Assembly: GCA_964395765.1 (NCBI GenBank)
Contig: CAYNCU010000014.1
Span: forward strand, 1 to 31,704
Origin: DATDPY01 sp964395765
GTDB taxonomy: Bacteria; Bacteroidota; Bacteroidia; Cytophagales; Cyclobacteriaceae
DNA: 31,704 nt
Reading direction: 5' to 3'
Below, piece after piece: positions 17,723 through 24,359 of this stretch (position 1 is its first letter; every line of letters begins with the position of its first letter). Position numbers and translations under genes: made by a program. The notes under the pieces were generated by a model that did not search any database, was not told where the DNA came from, and saw nothing but the letters and a program-made list of their open reading frames with translations.

Positions 17723-18025
17723 TTGCAACGGTTAATCAATGAGGATATTTACGTAGTCTGGACCCGGTATATAATTTTTGCGCTTTATGTGGTAGGAATT
17801 TCCACCGGGATTCAGATATGGAATCTCGAAAAATATATTTCTCCCCAGGGTGAGGGCAAAACCATACTTGTTCTTAATACCGACCGATGGGTGCTGGAGA
17901 TTTACAGGGCTATAATCGGCAGCCTCCAGGGTATTGCATGGATGCTGTTGTTATTTTTTGTATTTGCCTTGGTCGCTTACGTGATTATGAAAGGTATGGA
18001 AATGAAAAAACAGACTAAACCATAG
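17723..18025 (+). CDS. hypothetical two-helix membrane protein, possibly 3' part of a split gene
   Basis: A 100-aa protein that I do not recognise. It has two membrane segments, YIIFALYVVGISTGIQIW and GIAWMLLLFFVFALVAYVIM. The loop between them (about 45 residues) contains LNTDRWVLEIYRAIIGSLQ. The C-terminus is basic, KGMEMKKQTKP. The only usable start is TTG at 17723, one codon after an in-frame TAA; no ATG occurs before residue 75. The upstream open frame also encodes a membrane helix, so a three-helix protein split by a nonsense mutation (or a sequencing error) is a real alternative. Confidence 0.55.
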   Translation: MQRLINEDIYVVWTRYIIFALYVVGISTGIQIWNLEKYISPQGEGKTILVLNTDRWVLEIYRAIIGSLQGIAWMLLLFFVFALVAYVIMKGMEMKKQTKP

Positions 18026-18131
18026 CTGGAAAAGTAAGATTAGGCTTTTTACGGTCTCAACTCCGAAATAGGAATTTGCTATTTACCGCATGCTTACGTA
18101 AATAGTAAAAAAATAAACCCTAAAATTCAAA

Positions 18132-19013
18132 ATGAAGTTCATGAAAAATATTTTGATCTTCTTATTTTTTATTTTTTGCAGTGGGGTCACTAAAGCCCAG
18201 GAACAGGTTATCCCCTTATACCAGGGCAAGGCTCCCGGTTCGGAGAGCTGGACATGGCATGAAAAAGAATTCACCCTGGGCAACCAGGGCGCTGTTTTTG
18301 TTTATAACGTATCCGAACCTACGCTTACTGTATTCAGGGCTGATAGCAATTCATCAACGGGCACCGCAGTAATTATCTGCCCCGGCGGCGGATTCCAGTT
18401 TTTATCCATGAAGAGTGAAGGCATTGAAGTGGCGCAATGGCTGAACAAAAAAGGTATCACCTGTTTTGTTCTTAAATACAGGTTGTCGCATAGCCTGACC
18501 GATAATCCCATGCAGGAATTCATGGATAAACATCCCAACACGGATAAATTCAATAAGGACATTGAGCCAATTGTAGCCATGGCCATTGCAGATGGAAAGA
18601 AGGCGATTTCCTATGTAAGGGATCATGCCTCCGATTTCAGTATCTCTCCCGATCGCATTGGAATTATCGGCTTCTCCGCGGGAGGGACTGTTTCAACCGG
18701 GGTGGCTTATACTTATGATGCGAATAGCAGGCCCGATTTCGTGGCTTCCCTTTATCCTTACGTGGGAAGTTTTGAAAAACCCCCGGTTCCGCAGGACGCG
18801 CCACCATTATTTATTTGTGCAGCCACTGACGACAGGTTTGGTTTTAATATGCATTGCATTAAATTATATGAAGATTGGGTCGGTGCAAAAAAATCCGCTG
18901 AACTTCATATCTACGCCAAAGGCAACCATGGTTTCGGAATGAACAAAATGAACCTGCCGGTAGATACCTGGATCGACCGATATACGGATTGGATGAAAAT
19001 GCAGGGATTTTAA
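18132..19013 (+). CDS. secreted alpha/beta hydrolase (esterase of the acetylxylan-esterase-like type)
   Basis: A 293-aa exported esterase. The signal peptide is MKFMKNILIFLFFIFCSGVTKAQ, cut near AQ-EQ. The oxyanion motif CPGGGF (83-88) is followed by YRL. The nucleophile elbow is GFSAGG with Ser182, the acid is likely Asp233 or Asp234 in ATDDRFG, and the base is His266 in KGNHGFG. This is the layout of bacterial BD-FAE and acetylxylan-esterase-like enzymes that deacylate plant polysaccharides. It has no sugar-utilisation genes directly beside it. A perfect hairpin 45 bp downstream may end the transcript. Confidence 0.9.
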   Translation: MKFMKNILIFLFFIFCSGVTKAQEQVIPLYQGKAPGSESWTWHEKEFTLGNQGAVFVYNVSEPTLTVFRADSNSSTGTAVIICPGGGFQFLSMKSEGIEVAQWLNKKGITCFVLKYRLSHSLTDNPMQEFMDKHPNTDKFNKDIEPIVAMAIADGKKAISYVRDHASDFSISPDRIGIIGFSAGGTVSTGVAYTYDANSRPDFVASLYPYVGSFEKPPVPQDAPPLFICAATDDRFGFNMHCIKLYEDWVGAKKSAELHIYAKGNHGFGMNKMNLPVDTWIDRYTDWMKMQGF

Positions 19014-19055
19014 TCTGCCTTCGCGTTCCGCTAAGGCGAACGAGTAGGTTATTGT

Positions 19056-19113
19056 ATAATTCCCCGGAGCTCTGCTCCGGGGAATTCGGGTCCAGGGCAT
19101 GTTCCGGGTTAAA
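19056..19113. repeat. dispersed intergenic repeat, copy 2, with perfect 13-bp hairpin
   Basis: Within this copy AATTCCCCGGAGC (19058-19070) and GCTCCGGGGAATT (19074-19086) pair perfectly around a three-base loop, TCT. The rest (GGGTCCAGGGCATG to GTTAAATA) aligns with copy 1 at 841-900. There is no U-run after the stem, so it is not a canonical terminator, though it could protect the 3' end of the esterase mRNA. Confidence 0.65.
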
Positions 19114-19251
19114 TATTCTTTATTTATTTCTTCACCGGTTGTATCTCAGGAAATAAACGGGAAAGTGAAAATTATAACGCGCTTTTACCGTCGGATCCCA
19201 CGCGATTCTTTTCATTTGAAAAGGAAATTATAAAACTAAAATCATATTTTT

Positions 19252-19259
19252 TACCTTTG
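19252..19259 (+). promoter_or_regulatory. candidate -7 promoter element of the small lipoprotein gene
   Basis: TACCTTTG matches TAnnTTTG exactly. The ATG of the lipoprotein gene is only ten bases further on, so the mRNA would have almost no leader. No TTTG is seen at the usual -33 spacing. Confidence 0.4.
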
Positions 19260-19268
19260 TAAAAAGAT

Positions 19269-19466
19269 ATGGAAAAGAGGTTTAAAATATTATGGGTATT
19301 GGTTCCGGTAGTACTGTTATTATTATCAGGCTGTGCCCCTCAGGCGCAATACAAATCCCATAGAGGAAAGAAGAAGCTGAAATCTTATAATATGCATATG
19401 AATGACAATTATAGAAGCCAGAAAAATGATCTTAAAATAATGAAGAAGAAGACGAAAAATCATTGA
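19269..19466 (+). CDS. small lipoprotein (65 aa), strongly basic
   Basis: A lipoprotein precursor with signal MEKRFKILWVLVPVVLLLLSGC; the lipobox LLSGC makes Cys22 the lipidated residue. The mature part is only 44 residues and very basic, with KKK clusters and RGKKKLKSYNMHM, ending KKKTKNH. No domain is recognisable; the charge suggests contact with an anionic partner such as LPS or nucleic acid, but that is a guess. A TACCTTTG promoter element lies ten bases upstream of the ATG. Confidence 0.75.
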   Translation: MEKRFKILWVLVPVVLLLLSGCAPQAQYKSHRGKKKLKSYNMHMNDNYRSQKNDLKIMKKKTKNH

Positions 19467-19547
19467 TAGAAAACCTGGCACCTTCCTGTTCATGACACAT
19501 TGAGGATTTCATTTCTTCCAATTTACCTTCGTGATTTTAGAATGATT

Positions 19548-20051
19548 TTAAAAATTAAACCCAAGCGATAAAAGGGTCAATTCAAGATACAAACCGTTAT
19601 ACCTGCCACCGCCATAATTTATTTCCAGGGCAGAAACAAAACCTCTTTGATATTCAAATCGAATTGGGGCTAACGATATGAAAGCCCCCGGTATGATTTT
19701 CGAAGATTTCTTTCCCGAACTGGATTTGGCAGCCGGACCGTGTCCCCTAAGGATGATCATTCCAAGTGATGCCGCCGGCGCCCAGGTTCCATGCCGTTGA
19801 ATCCCGGCCGATAACCGTAACATTTCCCCGCTTCCATTTCCCCAGAAAATATTGAAGTCAGATTGGGCAAACCAATTTTTCTCTGAATGGACTCTGAAAC
19901 CGACACCGGTTGTAAGCCCAGCAAGCGTTTCAGTTTTAGAAACATAAACCATGGCGGATTGCCTGAAATAACCCGATAAAACGGTGTTTTTTTGCGCTAA
20001 ACCGGTTAATGGAATGAATAAAATAAATGAGATGAAAATAAATTTATTCAT
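19548..20051 (-). CDS. secreted beta-rich protein, possible small outer-membrane barrel
   Basis: A 167-aa protein of unknown function. It has a clear signal peptide (MNKFIFISFILFIPLTGLAQ, cut near AQ-KN). The mature part alternates hydrophobic and polar residues (VLSGYFRQSAMVYVSK, FAQSDFNIFWGNGSGEMLRLSAG) and ends LYLELTLLSLGFNF with a terminal Phe, as outer-membrane beta-barrels do. A short basic loop, SSSGKKSSK, breaks the pattern. The frame can extend to 20075, but the Met at 20051 begins the signal peptide directly. Confidence 0.7.
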   Translation of the reverse strand: MNKFIFISFILFIPLTGLAQKNTVLSGYFRQSAMVYVSKTETLAGLTTGVGFRVHSEKNWFAQSDFNIFWGNGSGEMLRLSAGIQRHGTWAPAASLGMIILRGHGPAAKSSSGKKSSKIIPGAFISLAPIRFEYQRGFVSALEINYGGGRYNGLYLELTLLSLGFNF

Positions 20052-20156
20052 AACCACTCTAAAAATAATGGACACATTTCTTCCCGTCAGTCAGGCAGCG
20101 ACTGGAATAATCCGAATATCCAGTGAGGCTCGAAAGGGAGTAATAAAGGTAATCTA

Positions 20157-20339
20157 TTACATTCCCAGGAATTTTAGCGCCTGGTAAATCAAAAGCACCG
20201 GCCAGATAATAGCTTTCAGGAAACCCAGCACTCCCATCCAGAAGCCCGTCGCATGGGAAATGAAATAAATGGCAGCACCGATTAGCCCGAGTCCGTAGAC
20301 AGCGTTGGATTGCGCACCTCCGCGAATTTGATTTTTCAT
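20157..20339 (-). CDS. small membrane protein (60 aa)
   Basis: A 60-residue protein with two hydrophobic segments, NAVYGLGLIGAAIYFISHA and GVLGFLKAIIWPVLLIYQAL. It begins with a polar MKNQIRGGAQ and ends KFLGM. Small two-helix proteins of this kind, with an IIWP(V/A)LLIYQAL end, are frequent in Bacteroidota, but I know no function. It lies 105 bp upstream of the beta-rich secreted protein on the same strand. Confidence 0.7.
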   Translation of the reverse strand: MKNQIRGGAQSNAVYGLGLIGAAIYFISHATGFWMGVLGFLKAIIWPVLLIYQALKFLGM

Positions 20340-20752
20340 GAGTGAAAGATTAAAGTTATAATTATACGTATGCTTCAGGTCAGCCTCAGGTAAAACCTTA
20401 AAATCTCCGGTACTTCAAATTATAAAATGATCATACAGGGAAGACCGGATAATGCTAAAAAGATCAAAATTAATTTCCGTTGGCTGTCTAAAGTTAAGAA
20501 TCCTCTTTCAATATTTCAAAATGCCGTAAAGCGTTATGATCGCGACCGTTAGATCGGATTTTTGAATCGGCCGATCTTTTTAATCCACCTGTCCTTTGAC
20601 CGTGAGCGGATATGAGATACAGGCATTTTCGAGGTTGTTTTAAGGCCATTTATGTTATCCGGCAACAGTAACGACTTTCCTTTGCATTTTTTTATTTATA
20701 AATATATGACGCAGCTATAATTTTTTTTAAATAGAAGGATATTTCATTTTGC
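20340..20752. other. 413-bp gene-free interval
   Basis: No convincing frame or RNA gene was recognised. The only structured element is a terminator-like hairpin at 20551-20582. The right third is AT-rich (TTTATTTATAAATATATGAC) and lies after the 3' end of the glycoside hydrolase gene. Confidence 0.6.
20551..20582 (+). terminator. terminator-like hairpin with no obvious upstream gene
   Basis: AGATCGG (20551-20557) pairs with CCGATCT (20571-20577) around a 13-base loop, followed by TTTT. As a plus-strand terminator it has no plus-strand gene within 1 kb upstream. It could end an unannotated small RNA or be chance. Confidence 0.35.
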
Positions 20753-22465
20753 CTATTTTTTAGCGACTGTCTTTATCTTAAAAGCAATATCCTTTCTTTC
20801 CGTTTGTAATTTCGGAATGCTCACAGTCATTTTTCCATTAATCGAAGCAATATTTTCTTCACTGATATATTGCCCGGTCCAGGTATCAAACCAGCGGACT
20901 TTATAATTTCCGGAGGGAATACTGATTTCCAGTTTTTTATTGCTGATATCCGGATCAGCATAGCTGCAGGCCCATCCGAATGCGCCATTCAGGGTAAACA
21001 TCCCATAGGCATCGATGCCCTCGCCTTTAATTTCAGCCGGATGATAAACGAGGTTTGCAAAATTGATATCTTTTACGAATACGGAAAGGTACTCCAGGTT
21101 ATTCCAGTCCCTTTCGGAAAGAAAAGTAAAGTCCCACCACACAGGTGTCCCTGCCAATCCGTTTGTCAAGGTGGCCCAGAGGGCATTGTGGTAAGCGTCA
21201 TGGTATTTTATATTGGCAGGTTTGTAATAGGTGAGATCGGCGCCGGCTTCCCCGAATATCGCCGGCTTATTAAATTCATTCCAGAAACGTTGGGCCGCCC
21301 AGGCATAATTGTACAGGCAGCTTCGAAGGGTATCATCCGGGTATTTCAGCGGCCACTCCTGCGCTTCATAAAGATGAATATTCGGGACATCCGTTCTTTC
21401 ATAAAGCGGGGATCTGAATTCATTGTATCCGCCGCTGAAGGAAGCAGTTAAAGGGTGATGATAGGGATCATTTTCCGAGAAATATTGATGCGCTTTTGCC
21501 ACCCAGTCATAGGCTTCCCGGTGCCTGCCTGCCGCCCAGCCATCGGTGCCGTTCATTTCATTAATCAACTCCCAGATCCCAAGGCTGCGGCTATACCCGA
21601 AGCGGGCGATGAGGTAGCGGTATTTTCTTTCCTGGTATTTCCAGGCCAGTGAATCGCTGTATACATCCGTAACGCTAACGATTTTATTTAATGGATTGAT
21701 ATTCCATCGACGTTCCCAGACCGTTTTTGAGAACAGATCGTGGGGCCAGATGCAAAACATTAATTTTATATGGTCTGATTCAAGTATTCCCAGTAGTGAA
21801 TCAATACGTCCGCATTTTTCCTGGTTATATTTTCCCAGCTCTTCTTCAATCAAGCCGGTACTATCCACAAAGCCCCCATAATTAATATCCCAAAGACCCA
21901 TCAGGTTGGCTTTATGATCGGCGTAAGTTTTAAATCTTTTCTCATTGTTTCCCCAGGGAGAATACACGGCCACGGCGTACCAGGAAGTGCCGTCGTCGTA
22001 CGAAAAATAATGCGGGTCGGTTTTCGAAACCCGGATCCATCCATGGTGATCCGAATCGACAACTTTGAAAGAGACTAGATCACTCTGGCCGATACCGCCA
22101 TTATTTTTTACAAAAACACGGCATGACCACTCTCCGGTTTCCCCGGTTGAGAATCTTATCTTCCATGCATCGGCATGATTATAGTCATCATAGAATCCGT
22201 TTACCCGGAGCTTTTTACCCGAGGGCGAAGTAAATTCGGCGTAAACATCAATCTCGTCCGGATTATAGGGATTATGGATAACTACATTTTCCAGGTCAAG
22301 CGTTATCTCGAGTTTCTCATACTTTTTAACCGTCCCTGAATTGATTTTTTTAACCGATACAACTGGTGCCACTCCGGATGTATACGATGTTTTCTGAATA
22401 TATCCTGAAAACAAATAAGTGAAGAACAGGGATGAAAACAGAAGGTTTACGATTGATTTTTTCAT
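20753..22465 (-). CDS. DUF5060/DUF4038-type glycoside hydrolase, exported
   Basis: A 570-aa exported enzyme. A hydrophobic signal region (MKKSIVNLLFSSLFFTYLFSG) is followed by an Ig-like DUF5060 domain (about 33-140: VKKYEKLEITLDLENV to GETGEWSCRVFV), a TIM-barrel catalytic domain (about 145-470), and a C-terminal beta domain ending LQTERKDIAFKI. WELINEMNG places the probable acid/base at Glu303, and IFGEAGAD places the probable nucleophile at Glu406, the spacing of clan-A hydrolases. The substrate is probably a plant or algal glycan. The ATG at 22465 is 187 bp from, and divergent with, the ECF sigma gene, so it could be a target of that sigma factor. Confidence 0.87.
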   Translation of the reverse strand: MKKSIVNLLFSSLFFTYLFSGYIQKTSYTSGVAPVVSVKKINSGTVKKYEKLEITLDLENVVIHNPYNPDEIDVYAEFTSPSGKKLRVNGFYDDYNHADAWKIRFSTGETGEWSCRVFVKNNGGIGQSDLVSFKVVDSDHHGWIRVSKTDPHYFSYDDGTSWYAVAVYSPWGNNEKRFKTYADHKANLMGLWDINYGGFVDSTGLIEEELGKYNQEKCGRIDSLLGILESDHIKLMFCIWPHDLFSKTVWERRWNINPLNKIVSVTDVYSDSLAWKYQERKYRYLIARFGYSRSLGIWELINEMNGTDGWAAGRHREAYDWVAKAHQYFSENDPYHHPLTASFSGGYNEFRSPLYERTDVPNIHLYEAQEWPLKYPDDTLRSCLYNYAWAAQRFWNEFNKPAIFGEAGADLTYYKPANIKYHDAYHNALWATLTNGLAGTPVWWDFTFLSERDWNNLEYLSVFVKDINFANLVYHPAEIKGEGIDAYGMFTLNGAFGWACSYADPDISNKKLEISIPSGNYKVRWFDTWTGQYISEENIASINGKMTVSIPKLQTERKDIAFKIKTVAKK

Positions 22466-22652
22466 AAATAAAAGGATAAAAAATCTTCATTGAGTATTAC
22501 AAAAGTTCGGTTTAAATATTCCATAAACAATTTAATAATGAGAAAAATCAGATTAATCGTACATTGGAGAAAGAGTTTATCTTATCCGGTAACGGCGATA
22601 CCTGGTATTAAAAACAATAACCGTAAGGGAATATTTTATTTTTTAACCTAAT

Positions 22653-23276
22653 TTGGCCTTACTTCAACCCGGATATAATTTGACATTACCGCAAGATGAT
22701 AGCGCATACCAGATAAAACAGGGAAATGAATCTGTGTTTGAAAAAATATTCAGGCAATATTATGCCAGGTTGTGCGGTTATGCAATGAAATTCATTTCTG
22801 ATAAGGAACAGGCTGAGGAGATCGTACAGGAGCTATTTTATAATCTCTGGGAAAAGCGGGAAAAAGTGGATATCGTCCAATCTATGGAAGCTTATTTATT
22901 CCGGTCCGTGAGAAATGCAAGTTTAAATTATCTGAAGCATCAGAAAATCCGGGATCAGTACGCCAAAAAACATAATGATTCTCAACCCTTCCGTGGCGCT
23001 TCGGTGCATGAAACACTTGAGTTTCTGGAATTGCAAGAAAGAATTGATGAAGCTATCGAACTTTTACCACCGGAAAGAAAGAAGATTTTCAAGTTAAGCC
23101 GGATGGAAGGATATAAATATAAGGAAATCGCCGTCCGGTTGAATATTTCGGTCAAAACGGTTGAAGTACAAATGAGCAAGGCCCTTGAGTTTTTAAGGAG
23201 CCACCTCTCCGATTACCTGGTCATATTAATATTAATGGCGATTCATTTAGTATTAATATTTACCAGGCATGGATAA
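22653..23276 (+). CDS. ECF-type RNA polymerase sigma factor
   Basis: A 207-aa sigma-70 family factor of the Bacteroidota ECF type. Region 2 spans about 26-95 (ESVFEKIFRQYYARLCGYAMKF to EQAEEIVQELFYNLWEKRE and YLFRSVRNASLNYLK). Region 4 spans about 127-185 (ERIDEAIELLPPERKKIFKLSR to GYKYKEIAVRLNISVKTVEVQM). It ends with a hydrophobic stretch (LVILILMAIHLVLIF) that could touch the membrane. The only start before region 2 is TTG at 22653. A FecR anti-sigma gene follows 42 bp later, so it should be held inactive until a surface signal arrives. Confidence 0.93.
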   Translation: MALLQPGYNLTLPQDDSAYQIKQGNESVFEKIFRQYYARLCGYAMKFISDKEQAEEIVQELFYNLWEKREKVDIVQSMEAYLFRSVRNASLNYLKHQKIRDQYAKKHNDSQPFRGASVHETLEFLELQERIDEAIELLPPERKKIFKLSRMEGYKYKEIAVRLNISVKTVEVQMSKALEFLRSHLSDYLVILILMAIHLVLIFTRHG

Positions 23277-23318
23277 GGTTAAAGGTATTTAAAGTTGTCA
23301 TAGCATTGAAATGATGGC

Positions 23319-24359
23319 ATGAACGGGTTTAAAGGACATATTGATTATGAGTTGATCGCTAAGTACCTGGCCGGGGAAGCCGGCCCGGAAGAGAAGGATT
23401 TTGTCGAAAAATGGATTGGATCCTCTGGGGACAACAGAAAAGAGTTTTCCCGTTTGCAAAAGCTCTGGGCTTCCGCAGATCCTGATGCCGGGATTTCACC
23501 CGCTGAAGTCGATACGAATGCGGCATGGAGGAAAGTGAAGAGCCGGATGGAGGCGGGTAAAAAAGGAATAAAAGTTGCCTACGAGGGGAAAATCCCCGGA
23601 ACCGAAAGCAGAAAGGTTTATTATTATCCTATCCGGACAGCAGCGGCAGTGATCATCGGAATAATCGGTTACCTGCTGATCATTCACCCGTTCGCCGGGA
23701 ACAAAACGATGGAGATGGCTACTACCGGCAAGATCCTCAGCGAGGTCTTACCGGACAGCAGCCGGGTTACCGTAAACGTTAACTCGAAGCTAACCTATCC
23801 CGGGAAATTCAGTCCCGGTAAAAGGGAGATTGAACTGAAAGGAGAAGCATTTTTCGAGGTGAAACATATCGACTCAAGGCCTTTCATTGTCAGGATGAAG
23901 GATGCAACGGTCCAGGTGCTGGGAACGGAATTCAACATCCGTGACATTGAGGACGAACCTGATGTAACGGTTACCGTGAAAGAAGGCAGGGTAAAATTTA
24001 CGGATAAGGATGAAGTATCCTACGTTTACCTTGAATCGGGGGAAGAAGGCATTTTACATAAAAGCTCGGGGATTATTGAAAAAATCAGGAGGGCAGATGA
24101 AAACGATTTATTCTGGAAAACCAGGACACTCTTATTCCGTAATACCAGGTTATCCGTGGTATTTAAAACCCTGGAAAAAATCTTTAAGATCCAAATCGAT
24201 GTGGAAAACAGCAATATACTGAACTGTACACTGACCGGACGTTTCCAGGATGCCACCGCGGAGGAAATCCTGGATAAAATTGCCTTGAGTTTTGATTTTA
24301 AAATACAGAAACAGGATAAAGCGTTTACGGTAACCGGCAATGGATGCGAAGCCCGTTAA
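23319..24359 (+). CDS. FecR-family anti-sigma factor
   Basis: A 346-aa inner-membrane anti-sigma factor. The cytoplasmic N-terminus (1-104) holds the sigma-binding helices (YELIAKYLAGEAGPEEKDFVEKW). A membrane helix follows (105-124, IRTAAAVIIGIIGYLLIIHP), then the periplasmic FecR domain (about 133-245, with LPDSSRVTVNVNSKLTY and GEAFFEVKH). A DUF4974-like C-terminal domain (about 275-340, LSVVFKTLEKIFKIQI to LTGRFQDATAEEILDKI) is where an STN domain of a surface receptor normally docks. Its last 20 nt overlap the next gene, which encodes exactly such an STN domain. Confidence 0.94.
   Translation: MNGFKGHIDYELIAKYLAGEAGPEEKDFVEKWIGSSGDNRKEFSRLQKLWASADPDAGISPAEVDTNAAWRKVKSRMEAGKKGIKVAYEGKIPGTESRKVYYYPIRTAAAVIIGIIGYLLIIHPFAGNKTMEMATTGKILSEVLPDSSRVTVNVNSKLTYPGKFSPGKREIELKGEAFFEVKHIDSRPFIVRMKDATVQVLGTEFNIRDIEDEPDVTVTVKEGRVKFTDKDEVSYVYLESGEEGILHKSSGIIEKIRRADENDLFWKTRTLLFRNTRLSVVFKTLEKIFKIQIDVENSNILNCTLTGRFQDATAEEILDKIALSFDFKIQKQDKAFTVTGNGCEAR

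Noticed and set aside
17529..17735. 68-codon plus frame overlapping the possible split membrane gene
   Set aside because: Starts with TTG, rich in Cys/Arg/Ser as out-of-frame translations are; the alternative frame gives clean membrane helices.
19058..19086. Perfect hairpin after the esterase as a Rho-independent terminator
   Set aside because: No U-run follows on either strand, so it is listed as a repeat rather than a terminator.
20870..21451. 193-codon plus-strand frame opposite the glycoside hydrolase
   Set aside because: Antisense to a hydrolase with visible catalytic glutamates; no domain in the plus frame.
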